This document shows, piece by piece, positions 8,701 to 21,289 of a DNA stretch of 64,000 nucleotides; the stretch's first letter is position 1, and the number at the start of each line of letters is the position of its first letter. A model generated the notes under the pieces. That model saw nothing but the letters and a program-made list of their open reading frames with translations. It did not search any database and was not told the DNA's origin. The position numbers were made by a program, and so were the translations under genes. The stretch comes from Aplectana chamaeleonis (Eukaryota > Nematoda > Chromadorea > Rhabditida > Cosmocercidae), in NCBI GenBank assembly GCA_029168955.1, contig JAPDOI010000381.1:186001-250000 (forward strand). Reading direction: 5' to 3'.

Positions 8701-11700
8701 CAATTTGGTCCCACACACCTTCTTCGGCGTTCGGTGCACTCACAGTTGAGTCCCACACACTTTCCACGGCGCTTGGCGCACTCATAGTTGGGTCCCTCAC
8801 ACTTTACCCAGCGCATGGCGCACACCCAGTCGGGTCCCACACACTTTATACGGCGCTTGGCGCACTTCCAGTTTGGTCCCACACACTTTCCACGGTGTTT
8901 GGCGCCCTTCCAATTTGGTCCCACACACCTTCTTCGGCGTTCGGTGCACTCACAGTTGAGTCCCACACACTTCCCCCTGCGTTTGATGCACTCACAGTTG
9001 AGCCCCACACACTCTATGCGGCGCTTGGCGCACTTCCAGTTTGGTCCCACACACTTTCCACGGCGTTTGGCGCACTTCCAATTTGGTCCCACACACCTTC
9101 TTCGGCGTTCGGTGCACTCACAGTTGAGTCCCACACACTTTCCGCGGCGCTTGGCGCACTCATAGTTGGGTCCCTCACACTTTACCCAGCGCGTGGCGCA
9201 CACCCAGTCGGGTCCCACACACTTTATACGGCGCTTGGCGCACTTCCAGTTTGGTCCCACACACTTTCCACGGCGTTTGGCACACTTCCAATTTGGTCCC
9301 ACACACCTTCTTCGGCGTTCGGTGCACTCACAGTTGAGTCCCACACACTTTCCACGGCGCTTGGCGCACTCATAGTTGGGTCCCTCACACTTTACCCAGC
9401 GCGTGGCGCACACCCAGTCGGGTCCCACACACTTTATACGGCGCTTGGCGCACTTCCAGTTTGGTCCCACACACTTTCCACGGTGTTTGGCGCACTTCCA
9501 ATTTGGTCCCACACACCTTCTTCAGCGTTCGGTGCACTCACAGTTGAGTCCCACACACTTCCCCCTGCGTTTGATGCACTCACAGTTGAGCCCCATACAC
9601 TCTATGCGGCGCTTGGCGCACTTCCAGTTTGGTCCCACACACTTTCCACGGTGTTTGGCGCACTTCCAATTTGGTCCCACACACCTTCTTCGGCGTTCGG
9701 TGCACTCACAGTTGAGTCCCACACACTTTCCCCTGCGTTTGATGCACTCATAGTTAGGTCCCTCACACTTTACCCAGCGCGTGGCGCACACCCAGTCGGG
9801 TCCCACACACTTTATACGGCGCTTGGCGCACTTCCAGTTGGTCCCACACACTTTCCACGGCGTTTGGCGCACTTCCAATTTGGTCCCACACACCTTCTTC
9901 GGCGTTCGGTGCACTCACAGTTGAGTCCCACACACTTTCCGCGGCGCTTGGCGCACTCATAGTTGGGTCCCTCACACTTTACCCAGCGCGTGGCGCACAC
10001 CCAGTCGGGTCCACACACTTTATACGGCGCTTGGCGCACTTCCAGTTTGGTCCCACACACTTTCCACGGTGTTTGGCGCACTTCCAATTTGGTCCCACAC
10101 ACCTTCTTCGGCGTTCGGTGCACTCACAGTTGAGTCCCACACACTTTCCACGGCGCTTGGCGCACTCATAGTTGGGTCCCTCACACTTTACCCAGCGCAT
10201 GGCGCACACCCAGTCGGGTCCCACACACTTTATACGGTGCTTGGCGCACTTCCAGTTTGGTCCCACACACTTTCCACGGTGTTTGGCGCACTTCCAATTT
10301 GGTCCCACACACCTTCTTCGGCGTTCGGTGCACTCACAGTTGAGTCCCACACACTTCCCCCTGCGTTTGATGCACTCACAGTTGAGCCCCACACACTCTA
10401 TGCGGCGCTTGGCGCACTTCCAGTTTGGTCCCACACACTTTCCACGGCGTTTGGCGCACTTCCAATTTGGTCCCACACACCTTCTTCGGCGTTCGGTGCA
10501 CTCACAGTTGAGTCCCACACACTTTCCGCGGCGCTTGGCGCACTCATAGTTGGGTCCCTCACACTTTACCCAGCGCGTGGCGCACACGCAGTCGGGTCCC
10601 CACACTTTATACGGCGCTTGGCGCACTTCCAGTTGGTCCCACACACTTTCCACGGCGTTTGGCACACTTCCAATTTGGTCCCACACACCTTCTTCGGCGT
10701 TCGGTGCACTCACAGTTGAGTCCCACACACTTTCCACGGCGCTTGGCGCACTCATAGTTGGGTCCCTCACACTTTACCCAGCGCGTGGCGCACACCCAGT
10801 CGGGTCCCACACACTTTATACGGCGCTTGGCGCACTTCCAGTTTGGTCCCACACACTTTATACGGTGTTTGGCGCACTTCCAATTTGGTCCCACACACCT
10901 TCTTCAGCGTTCGGTGCACTCACAGTTGAGTCCCACACACTTCCCCCTGCGTTTGATGCACTCACAGTTGAGTCCCACACACTCTATACGGCGCTTGGCG
11001 CACTCATAGTTGGGTCCCTCACACTTTACCCAGCGCGTGGCGCACACCCAGTCGGGTCCCACACACTTTATACGGCGCTTGGCGCACTTCCAGTTTGGTC
11101 CCACACAATTTCCACGGCGTTTGGCGCACTTCCAATTTGGTCCCACACACCTTCTTCGGCGTTCGGTGCACTCACAGTTGAGTCCCACACACTTTGCACG
11201 GCGCTTGGCGCACTCATAGTTGGGTCCCTCAAACTTTACCCAGCGCGTGGCGCACACCCAGTCGGGTCCCACACACTTTATACGGCGCTTGGCGCATTTC
11301 CAATTTGGCCCCACACACTTTCCCCGGCGTTTGGCGCCCTCACAGTTGGGTCCCACACACTTTCCTCGGCATTTGGCGCACTTCCAGGTTGGTCCCACAC
11401 ACTTTCCCCGGTGCTTAGCGCACTCACAGTTGGGTCCCTCACACTTTATACGGCGCTTGGCGCATTTCCAGTTTGGCCCTACACACTTTTCCCGGCTCTT
11501 GGCGCACACCCAGTCGGGTCCCACACACTTTATACGGCGCTCGGCGCACTTCCAGTTTGGTCCCACACACTTTCCACGGCGTTTGGCGCACTTGCATTTT
11601 GGTCCCACACACCTTCTTCGGCGTTCGGTGCACTCACAGTTGAGTCCCGCACACTTTCCACGGCGCTTGGCGCACTCATAGTTGGGTCCCTCACACTTTA

Positions 11701-11819
11701 CCCAGCGCGTGGCGCACACCCAGTCGGGACCCACACACTCTATACGGCGCTTGGCGCACTTCCAGTTTGGTCCCACACACTTTCCACGGCGTTTGGCGCA
11801 CTTCCAATTTGGTCCCACA
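5715..11819 (-). repeat. 42-bp satellite array, left palindrome arm
   Basis: About 145 units by length. On the plus strand units read like CACACACTTTCC, then GGCGCTTGGCGCAC, then GGGTCCC. Five main monomer types alternate, marked by TTTATACGGCGC, TTTCCACGGCG, CTTCTTCGGCG, TTTCCGCGGCGC and TTTACCCAGCGC. The monomer set recurs at 294, 252, 252 bp (starts 6227, 6521, 6773, 7025) and at 210 and 378 bp further right (8578, 8788, 9166, 9376), so this is higher-order repeat organisation. Long open frames occur in several frames on both strands because the unit lacks stop codons. They are not treated as genes. Confidence 0.95.
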
Positions 11820-11833
11820 ATTTGGTTCCCCAG
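11820..11833. other. Palindrome fold / array orientation switch
   Basis: Left of this point satellite units read in the CACACACTTTCC orientation. Right of it they read in the reverse orientation. A short filler containing AATTTGGTTCCCCAGTG joins two partial units. Confidence 0.9.
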
Positions 11834-14800
11834 TGCACCGAACGCCGAAGAAGGTGTGTGGGACCAAATTGAAGTGTGCCAAACGCCGTGGAAATGTGTG
11901 GGACCAAACTGGAAGTGCGCCAAGCGCCGTATAAAGTGTGTGGGACCTGACTGGAGTGTGCGCCACGCGCTGGGTAAGTGTGAGGACCTAACTATGAGTG
12001 CGCCAAGCGCCGCGGAAATGTGTGGGACTCAGCTGAGTGCACCGAACGCCGAAGAAGGTGTGTGGGACCAGATTGAAGTGTGCCAAACGCCGTGGAAAGT
12101 GTGTGGGACAAACTGGAAGTGCGCCAAGCCCCGTGGAAAGTGTGTGGGACCCGTCTGGGGGTGCGCCACGCGCTGGGTAAAGTGTGAGGGACCCAACTAT
12201 GAGTGCGCCAAGCGCCGCGGAAAATGTGTGGGACTCAACTGTGAGTGCACCGAACGCCGAAGAAGGTGTGTGGGACCAATTGAAGTGCGCCAAACGCCGT
12301 GGAAAGTGTGTGGGACCAACTGGAAGTGCGCCAAGCGCCGCATAGAGTGTGTGGGGCTCAACTGTGAGTGCATCAAACGCAGGGGGAAGTGTGTGGGACT
12401 CAACTGTGAGTGCACCGAACGCCGAAGAAGGTGTGTGGGACCAGAATTGAAGTGCGCCAAACACCGTGGAAAGTGTGTGGGACCAAGCTGGAAGTGCGCC
12501 AAGCACCGTATAAAGTGTGTGGGACCCGACTGGGTGTGCGCCATGCGCTGGGTAAAGTGTGAGGGACCCAACTATGAGTGCGCCAAGCGCCGTGGAAAGT
12601 GTGTGGGACTCCAACTGTGAGTGCACCGAACGCCGAAGAAGGTGTGGGACCAGAATTGGAAGTGCCCCAAACGCCGTGGAAAGTGTGTGGGACCAACTGG
12701 AAGTGCGCCAAGCGCCGTATAAAGTGTGTGGGACCCGACTGGGTGTGCGCCACGCGCTGGGTAAAGTGAGGGACCCAACTATGAGTGCGCCAAGCGCCGC
12801 GGAAAATGTGTGGACTCAGCTGTGAGTGCACCGAACACCGGGGAATGTGTGTGGAACCAGAATTGGAAGTTCGCCCAAACGCCGTGTAAAGTGTGTGGAG
12901 CCAAATTGAAATGCGCCAAGCGCCGAATAAATGTGTGGGACCCGGCTAGTGCGCCACGCGCTGCAGTAAAGTTGAGGACAGCTATGAGTGCGCCAGCGCC
13001 TCTGAAAATGTGTGGGACTCAGAGTGCACCGAACACCGGGAATGTGTGTGGGACCAAATTGGAAGTTCGCCAAGCGCCGTGTAAAGTGTGTGGAGCCAAA
13101 TTGGAAATGCGCCAAGCGCCGAATAAATGTGTGGGACCCGACTGGGTGTGCGCCACGCGCTGGTAAAGTTTGAGGACCCAACTATGAGTGCGCCAAGCGC
13201 CGTGGAAAGTGTATGGGATCCCAATTGTGAGTGCGCCAAGCGCCGAGAAGCGTGTGGACCAAACTGGAAGTGCGCCAAGCGCCGTAAATATGTGGACTCA
13301 ACTATGTGTGCGCCGAACGCCGAAGAGGTGTGTGGGACCAAAGTGAAGTGTGCCAAACGCCGTGGAAAGTGTGTGGGACCAAACTGAAGTGCGCCAAGCG
13401 CCGTATAAAGTATGTGGGACCCAACTGGAGTGTGCGCCACGCGCTGGAGTAAAGTGTGAGGGACCCAGCTATGAAGTGCGCCAAGCGCCGCGGAAAATGT
13501 GTGGGACTCAACTGTGAGTGCACCGAACACCGGGGAATGTGTGTGGAACCAAATTGGAAGTTCGCCAAACGCCGTGTAAAGTGTGTGGGGCCAAATTGGA
13601 AATGCGCCAAGCGCCGTATAAAGTGTGTGGGACCAAACTGGAAGTGCGCCAAGCGCCGTATAGAGTGTGTGGGACTCAACTGTGAGTGCATCAAACAGGG
13701 GGAAGTGTGGGACCAAACTGGAAGTGCGCCAAATGCCGAAAGTATGTGGGACTAACTGAGGCGCCATAAACGCCAGGGAAAATGTGAAGATAAGTAAATG
13801 CGCCAAGCGCCGTATAAAGTGTGTAGGACCCGACTGAAGTGTGCACCACGCGCTGGGTAAAGTTTGAGGGACCAACTATGAGTGCTCCAAGCGCCGTGGA
13901 AAGTGTATGGGATCAATTGTGAGTGCGCCAAGCGCCGGGAAAGTGTGTGGGGAATTGAAATGCGCCAAGCGCCGTATAAAGTGTGTGGGACCCGACTGGT
14001 GTGCGCCACGCGCTGGTAAAGTGTGAGGACAACTTAACTATGAGTGCGCCAAGCGCCGCGGAAAGTGTGTGGGACTCAACTGTGAGTGCACCGAACGCCG
14101 AAGAAGGTGTGTGGGACCAAATTGGAAGTGTGCCAAACGCCGTGGAAAGTGTGTGGGACTCAACTGTGAGTGCACCGAACGCCGAAGAAGGTGTGTGGGA
14201 CCAAATTGGAAGTGTGCCAAACGCCGTGGAAAGTGTATGGGATCCAATTGTGAGTGCGCCAAGCGCCGGGGAAAGTGTGTGGGGCCAAATTGGAAATGCG
14301 CCAAGCGCCGTATAAAGTGTGTGGGACCCGACTGGGTGTGCGCCACGCGCTGGGTAAAGTGTGAGGGACCCAACTATGAGTGCGCCAAGCGCCGCGGAAA
14401 ATGTGTGGGACTCAACTGTGAGTGCACCGAACGCCGAAGAAGGTGTGTGGGACCAAATTGGAAGTGTGCCAAACGCCGTGGAAAGTGTATGGGATCCAAT
14501 TGTGAGTGCGCCAAGCGCCGGGGAAAGTGTGTGGGGCCAAATTGGAAGTGCGCCAAGCGCCGTATAAAGTGTGTGGGACCCGACTGGGTGTGCGCCACGC
14601 GCTGGGTAAAGTGTGAGGACCCAGCTATGAGTGCGCCAAGCGCCGCGGAAGAAATGTGTGGGACTCAACTGTGAGTGCACCGAACACCGGGGAATGTGTG
14701 TGGAACCAAATTGGAAGTTCGCCAAACGCCGTGTAAAGTGTGTGGGGCCAAATTGGAAATGCGCCAAGCGCCGTATAAAGTGTGTGGGACCAAACTGGAA

Positions 14801-17029
14801 GTGCGCCAAGCGCCGTATAGAGTGTGTGGGACTCAACTGTGAGTGCATCAAACGCAGGGGGGAAGTGTGTGGGACCAAACTGGAAGTGCGCCAAATGCCG
14901 AGGAAAGTGTGTGGGACCCAACTGTGAGGGCGCCAAACGCCGGGGAAAGTGTGTGGGGCCAAATTGGAAATGCGCCAAGCGCCGTATAAAGTGTGTGGGA
15001 CCCGACTGGGTGTGCGCCACGCGCTGGGTAAAGTTTGAGGGACCCAACTATGAGTGCTCCAAGCGCCGTGGAAAGTGTATGGGATCCAATTGTGAGTGCG
15101 CCAAGCGCCGGGGAAAGTGTGTGGGGCCAAATGAAATGCGCCAAGCGCCGTATAAAGTGTGTGGGACCCAACTGGTGTGCGCCACGCGCTGGGTAAAGAT
15201 GTGAGGGACCCAACTATGAGTGCGCCAAACGCCGGGAAAGTGTGTGGGGCCAAATTGGAAATGCGCCAAGCGCCGTATAAAGTGTGTGTGGGACCCGACT
15301 GGGGTATTGCGCCACGCGCTGAGTGAAGTTTGAGGACCCAACTATGAGTGCTCCAAGCGCCGTGGAAAGTGTGGGATCAATTGTGAGTGCGCCAAACGCC
15401 GGGGAAAGTGTGTGGGGCCAAATTGGAAATGCGCCAAGCGCCGTATAAAGTGTGTGGGACCCGACTGGGTGTGCGCCACGCGCTGGGTAAAGATGTGAGG
15501 GACCCAACTATGAGTGCGCCAAGCGCCGCGGAAAGTGTGTGGGACTCAACTGTGAGTGCACCGAACGCCGAAGAAGGTGTGTGGGACCAAATTGGAAGTG
15601 TGCCAAACGCCGTGGAAAGTGTGTGGGACCAAACTGGAAGTGCGCCAAGCGCCGTATAAAGTGTGTGGGCCAAATTGGAAATGCGCCAAGCGTCGAATAA
15701 AGTGTGTGGGACCCGACTGGGTGTGCGCCACGCGCTGGGTAAAGTGTGAGGACCCAACTATGAGTGCGCCAAGCGCCGCGGAAAGTGTGTGGGACTCAAC
15801 TGTGAGTGCACCGAACGCCGAAGAAGGTGTGTGGGACCAAACTGGAAGTGCGCCAAATGCCGAGGAAAGTGTGTGGGACCCAACTGTGAGGAGCGCCAAA
15901 CGCCGGGGAAAGTGTGTGGGGCCAGATTGGAAATGCGCGAAGCGCCGTATAAAGTGTGTGGGACCCGACTGGGTGTGCGCCACGCGCTGGGTAAAGTGTG
16001 AGGGACCCAACTATGAGTGCGCCAAGCGCCGCGGAAAGTGTGTGGGACTCAACTGTGAGTGCACCGAACGCCGAAGAAGGTGTGTGGGACCAAATTGGAA
16101 GTGTGCCAAACGCCGTGGAAAGTGTGTGGGACCAAACTGGAAGTGCGCCAAGCGCCGTATAAAGTGTGTGGGGCCAAATTGGAAATGCGCCAAGCGTCGA
16201 ATAAAGTGTGTGGGACCCGACTGGGTGTGCGCCACGCGCTGGGTAAAGTGTGAGGAACCCAACTATGAGTGCGCCAAGCGCCGCGGAAAGTGTGTGGGAC
16301 TCAACTGTGAGTGCACCGAACGCCGAAGAAGGTGTGTGGGACCAAACTGGAAGTGCGCCAAATGCCGAGGAAAGTGTGTGGGACCCAACTGTGAGGGCGC
16401 CAAACGCCGGGGAAAGTGTGTGGGGCCAGATTGGAAATGCGCCAAGCGCCGTATAAAGTGTGTGGGACCCGACTGGGTGTGCGCCACGCGCTGGGTAAAG
16501 TGTGAGGGACCCAACTATGAGTGCGCCAAGCGCCGCGGAAAGTGTGTGGGACTCAACTGTGAGTGCACCGAACGCCGAAGAAGGTGTGTGGGACCAAATT
16601 GGAAGTGTGCCAAACGCCGTGGAAAGTGTGTGGGACCAAACTGGAAGTGCGCCAGGCGCCGTATAAAGTGTGTGGGACCCGACTGGGTGTGCGCCAAGAG
16701 CCGGGAAAAGTGTGTAGGACCAAACTGGAAATGCGCCAAGCGCCGTATAAAGTGTGAGGGACCCAACTGTAAGTGCGCCAAGCGCCGGGGAAAGTGTATG
16801 AGACCAAACTGGAAGTGCGCCAAGCGCCGAGGAAACTGAGGTGCGTCAAGCGCTCTGGAAAGTCTGTGGGACCCAACTGTGAGTGCGCCAAGCGCCGGGG
16901 AAAGGGTGTGGGACCAAACTGGAATTACGCCAGGCGCCGGAGAATGTGTGTGGGACCAAACTGGAAGTGCGTCAAGCGCCGTGAAAGTGTGCGGGACCCG
17001 ACTGTAGGTGCGCGAGGGGCCGTGGAAGT
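11834..17029 (+). repeat. 42-bp satellite array, right palindrome arm
   Basis: This is the reverse complement of the left array in monomer types and higher-order arrangement, about 124 units by length. From about 11,840 to 15,540, and densest at 12,600-14,020 and 15,120-15,380, many units carry 1-6 bp deletions or insertions that break the 42-bp register. From about 15,550 to 17,029 the units are clean again. Confidence 0.93.
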
Positions 17030-17083
17030 TCAGTGACCGCAAGCTCCGTGTGGTCAGTGACCGTATGCTCAGTGACCGTATGC
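17030..17083 (+). repeat. Array boundary motif M and 15-bp tandem repeats, right arm
   Basis: Motif M (17030-17052) is followed by two copies of TCAGTGACCGTATGC (17054-17083). This is the mirror of the left boundary at 5661-5714. Confidence 0.8.
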
Positions 17084-17246
17084 TCCGAGAGGGCACTCAA
17101 GATTCAAGTCAGAAATGAAATGAACCACCGTTCTAAACACTATCAATCTTTTATCAGATTTAACACTCATTTCTATGAGAAAATCTTGGGTGTCTACCGA
17201 TACGCCAGGCGCTTGGAGGCGGGGCATGCCCGCGCCAGCCGCGGTG

Positions 17247-17280
17247 CCCCGCCCCCTTCCTCCGCGCTGCCTATATAAGG
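17247..17280 (+). promoter_or_regulatory. GC box and TATA box, right arm, firing away from the array
   Basis: CCCCGCCCCC (about 17,247-17,256) is followed by CTATATAAGG (17,271-17,280). The arrangement is identical to the left arm, so the two promoter-like elements diverge from the palindrome centre. Confidence 0.5.
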
Positions 17281-18092
17281 CGGCTGCCCTCGGCTCAGTG
17301 GTATGCCCGGCGCCGGATGGCGTTGGCCTACAGTACCCATTGGTACTGCGCTGCTCTGGCAGCGATGGCCTACCGGAGACCCCGGAACCTAGGGCTCCGT
17401 CCCCAGCAGCTTTGGCTCCTGAGGAAGCCTGCATCTGGGCGCCAGCTCGGCCCAGACCGAGCGGCCTGGAGGTTGGTGGAGGCCCAACGGCTTCTGGCAA
17501 TAGTCACCGCTATGGATGTGCGGTTGACTAGTGGGAGAGGTGCGATACTACGCCACCACGTACTACGCAATGTATATTACGGCATGGTAGACTACGCTAT
17601 CTACTACGCGCTGTGGAATGTGAGCCAATTGAACCATTAACTGTAAGGCAAACCCAGTAGATACCTTTAGGTGTTAGTGCCATAAGGATAAAGGGTTATA
17701 ACTTACCACTGTGTACCTTGTACTTGTGTTGGTGTTCATATAGCGCTGTTATATCGGTGTTAGTATGGTTGGCTTGTGTTGTTGTGCTATTACGCTGGTA
17801 CTACGCGGGGACTATCCCCCCATGGGCCCCCATACATGTTGGTTGGGTTACGTGGCTTGCTAGTGCGGCTGTCCCAGGTTAGTGGACAAAGTGATCCCTA
17901 GTGAACGCGAGGACTCCGCCTGCTTGAGGGGAGCAGGTTGCGAGATAACCTTGGGGTAAAGGGGCGAGCTGACGGATGCATAGTAGCCATCGATGCGTAG
18001 CGATAGTGGGCCGGGAACCAGGGATCTAGTGAGATTTTCTAGGTGTTGGCCACACCGCTCTCCAGGGTTATCATACTCGTGGGTAGGTCCAT

Positions 18093-18114
18093 GCACGATG
18101 CGTTCGCATCGTGC
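18093..18114. other. Perfect 22-bp hairpin, right arm
   Basis: Mirror of 4627-4648: a 10-bp stem with a 2-base loop, immediately followed by TAGG. Confidence 0.85.
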
Positions 18115-18323
18115 TAGGTGATCATAAATCCCATCGCGTTCGCGACACTTCGTGTTATTCTCACACTTGTATGGGAGGCAGAAATAGTTTGATAACTAAA
18201 TATTTACGTCAATGAATCTCGTTACCCCAGAAAAAGGACTAGTAGAGTCGAAAAGAAGGTCTATCTCTGAAAGCTTACATGGGATATTACTGCGCAATAT
18301 TGACAAAAAATGAACAATCATGT

Positions 18324-18802
18324 AAAAAAAGGGTCCCCCAAGCAAAAGTGTTTGGTTCGAGTTACAAACGTTTCAGCATAAAGGGAACAATAAGGAAGTG
18401 GAATGAAGAGAGTCTACAAAAAACGAACAATATCCTCCAAAAGCTATTTTCTTTTACGACACTTCTAAACAGCGCAAACAAACCGTTTTGGTATTTTACG
18501 AGGAAGAGTTCAATGGTCTCCAAAAAACAATGTGACATCATCTTCTCTTTCAATGTTAACTATTAGGTACTTATGCATATCAATTTTACCGGCACTCGCA
18601 TAATCAGAGTCCTTTAAGGAGCCAAAAGTGCTTCCTCGTAAAATACTAAAACGGTTTGTTTCCGCTGTTCAGAAGTGTCAACAAAGAAAATAGCTTTTGG
18701 AGGATATTGTTCGTTTTAGTAGACTCTCTACTTCCTATTGTTCCCTTTGCTGAAACATTTGTAACTCTAACCAAACACTTTTGCTTGGGAGAACCCTTTT
18801 CT
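18324..18802. mobile_element. 479-bp foldback element, right copy
   Basis: Mirror of 3937-4415 with inverted repeats of about 190 bp. The central part (about 18,485-18,610) is noticeably diverged from the left copy. Confidence 0.72.
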
Positions 18803-18904
18803 ATATAATTTCATTTTATTTTAGCGAAGATTTCCATTAGAGGAAGGAAGAATAAAACAGGCCGTTTATGGCCTTTCTGCCCATCGCACATGCTCGACAC
18901 TAAA

Positions 18905-19154
18905 CAGTTCAACTGCGCATTGGCGTTCAGTCCGCAAAGTGCACGCTGATTGAGAAAGCGTGCTGCGGCGCTGTTTGCGAGTCTCCTCAGACAAGGATGT
19001 GGGATCACCCGATCGGTGGGATCACCCGGGCGCCAAAGGCAAAATTGTTCGGGTGACCTCACATCCCTGTCTGAGGATACTCTGGCCGCGCCGCAACACG
19101 CTTTCGCAATCAGCGTGCATTTTGCGGACTGAACGGCAATGCGCAGTTGAACTG
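18905..19154. mobile_element. Foldback/MITE-like element with about 106-bp inverted repeats, right copy
   Basis: Mirror of 3582-3832, bounded by the same CAGTTCAACTG ends and 1 bp shorter. It is next to the right relic satellite. Confidence 0.78.
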
Positions 19155-19165
19155 CAGGAACACAT

Positions 19166-19548
19166 GTTACTTTCCCCAGCGCCCTGCGCTCTCCCACTTG
19201 GGTCCCGACCACTTTCCCCGGCGCCGTGCGCTCTCTCAGCTGGGTCCCACAAAGTTTTTCTTGGCGCTCTATGCATTCCAAGTTGGGTCCCGTTAACATT
19301 TCCCAACGCCCTGCGCACTCCCACTTGAGTTCCGTTCATTTTTTTCGGCGCTCTGTGCACTTCCAATTGGGTCCGGTCCACATTTCCCGGCGCTCTGCGC
19401 ATCAACACTTGGGTCCCGACCATTTTTTTCTCGCGCTCTGTGCACTCCCAGTTGGATCCCGCCTACTTTTTTTTCCGGCGCCCTACGCACTCTCATTTGG
19501 GTTCCGCCCACTCTATACAGCGCTTGGCGCTCTTTAATTTGCGTTCTG
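19166..19548 (-). repeat. Relic array of diverged 42-bp satellite, right arm
   Basis: Mirror of 3189-3571. The 42-bp period is kept, with strong divergence and A/T runs such as CATTTTTTTCTCGCGC. Confidence 0.85.
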
Positions 19549-19571
19549 CACACGGAGCGTACGGTCACTGA
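19549..19571 (-). repeat. Array boundary motif M, right relic array
   Basis: Mirror of 3166-3188. It contains CACACGGAGCGTACGGTCAC. Confidence 0.75.
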
Positions 19572-19678
19572 AGGACCTGAGGCACAACGTCTATCGAACT
19601 CTAAAAAGTCTTATTACTTTATCACTCCACTCCTCTTGAAAGACCGACCAAACTTCTTATCACTAAATTCCTTCAGAC

Positions 19679-19705
19679 ACACATACACACTGACACACAC
19701 ACACT
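19679..19705. repeat. CA-rich microsatellite, right arm
   Basis: Mirror of the GT run at 3032-3061. Confidence 0.8.
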
Positions 19706-19711
19706 TTAAAA

Positions 19712-19906
19712 TTAGCAATTTTTTAAATATCTCGAGACCCACTGTGCGGATTTTCCTGAAATTTGTGCAATGCTGAGAACCCTTACTGCTCTATGCATTG
19801 TGAAAGTCCCTTGTTTCAAGATTTCTTCCGAGCCGAAATTCTGGAATGAGGATTGTGCGCAGAGGCAATCCTTTTCCAAATCAGATGCGCGCTTCGCACG
19901 CACCAC
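19712..19906 (-). pseudogene. Possible Tc1/Tc3-like transposase N-terminal fragment, right copy
   Basis: Identical in predicted sequence to the left copy at 2831-3025, including the GTG in place of a start ATG and the stop after YLKNC. Perfect identity over this stretch contrasts with more diverged patches elsewhere in the arms. Confidence 0.3.
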
Positions 19907-20047
19907 AATTTATTCATCATTTTAGTGAAATTATCTCAAAATAGGGCTATTAAAACATGGCTAATACAATACCAAAACCGTAGTAGTTATTAGCCATTCG
20001 AAGGTCTTTGGAAACGTTGTACAACCTTAGAAAAAATTAAGCTTCAT

Positions 20048-20159
20048 CAAAAAAATTTTTGAAGTAAATTCGAAAGAAAATTATGTTATATTGCATCTAT
20101 CAAGTATCTCCTCTTTGACGTTATCGAGAAAGAGCGAAATTAATATTCCAGATTTACTT
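20048..20159. repeat. Long target-site duplication, right arm, copy at LINE 3' end
   Basis: Mirror of 2578-2689. The same sequence is repeated at 20,561-20,670. Confidence 0.68.
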
Positions 20160-20560
20160 TTTTATTTATTTACTTATTGAGACGTGGCCAAAGGCACACG
20201 TAAAACACACCAAACAGTTGATAAACTTTGAACAACAATAAAGAATACCTGAGAAGAAACATTCTGTAACTGCGATAACAATAAAAAAAAGATTATTTCG
20301 TCACCGATTGAGAAGCTGCTCGCCAGCCGTCTAAATTGTGCTAGAGAGAGCGAAAGAATATTGTTCCTTTCATGATAGTATTAAAAGCGGATACAGTTCT
20401 GTTTGAGAAGAACTTGGCTCTAATTTGGGATCTGGCTGTGATTACACTGAGCTTCACGCTACCTCCTCTAGTTCTTGAGGAATGTACCATGAAAAATTTG
20501 TTGGACTGGACAGGTTTCTTGCCGGTCAGAATTTTAAAAGCCATAACTAGATCAAACTTG
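20160..20560 (-). pseudogene. 3' end of a CR1/L2-like non-LTR retrotransposon, right copy
   Basis: Mirror of 2172-2577. The minus-strand frame reads SRTRGGSVKL, then FFSNRTVSAFN, and shifts after IMKGT. Relative to the left copy it has one substitution (Asn instead of His) and a 1-bp deletion. Each copy keeps a different part of the original frame, so the two arms have decayed separately since the duplication. Confidence 0.58.
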
Positions 20561-20670
20561 ACAAAAATTTTGAAGTAAATTCGAAAGAAAATTATGTTAT
20601 ATTGCATCTATTAAGTATCTCCTCTTTGACGTTACCGGAAAAAGCGAAATTTATCTACCAGATCTACTTT
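20561..20670. repeat. Long target-site duplication, right arm, copy at LINE 5' end
   Basis: Mirror of 2061-2171. Confidence 0.68.
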
Positions 20671-21060
20671 GTCAAAGCTTATGAAGCACATATTTTTGTA
20701 ATGGTTCTGGGGTTAATAATTCCATAGGGGTGAATTTCAAAATTTAACTCCAACCTGTTCGATTTTCGGTCTTCAGAAAAATTCCGACCGAGACTATTTT
20801 CTTACAAAGCTATACAACAATTCCGAAGACCTTCCAATGGCGTATAACTGCTAAGGGTTTGGGTTTGTAATAGACATGTTTTGAGGGACTAGTCCTTACT
20901 TGAGATAATACCACAAAATGATGAATAAATTCCATATTTTAAACTGCACGCTCAAAAACCAGTTTTGTGTATGTGTAAAGCAAGGGCTGTGTTGCCCCAT
21001 AACATGCTAAAGTTTCATCAAGTTGCGCTAAGGGCAAGCTAAGTTATGTATAACCACATT

Positions 21061-21104
21061 ATTCGCGGCAATGCCACGCGAATAGACTTTTGCACGGTAC
21101 TGTA
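21061..21104 (-). mobile_element. Tc1/mariner-like terminal repeat, right arm
   Basis: Mirror of 1625-1668: GACTTTTGCACGGTACTG followed by TA, with the same small hairpin inside. Confidence 0.53.
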
Positions 21105-21289
21105 TGTCTACAGAATTACTGTAGTTTTTATGTTGCCCGGTTGTACATTTTCATTACCACCCCCGCCACCACACCACACTACGACGAACACGGTCACAAC
21201 TACCAGCCCTCTCCTCCCAATTCACGACAAGAACAAGCGAGGACGTCGCAAACTTAGGAAGCAAGGACGCCGAGACACCGGCCCAATAC

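Larger units (their letters stand above)
17084..18323 (+). other. Unassigned GC-rich block with promoter-like features, right arm
   Basis: This is the mirror of 4416-5660. The short open frame downstream of the TATA box is broken by a 1-bp deletion near 17,373 relative to the left copy. Apart from the promoter elements and the hairpin at 18,093-18,114 nothing recognisable is seen. Confidence 0.5.
19907..20931. mobile_element. Element with terminal inverted repeats interrupted by a LINE, right copy
   Basis: Mirror of 1799-2830, with outward ends again AATTTATTCATCAT. The part near 20,640-20,760 carries several differences from the left arm. Confidence 0.58.
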
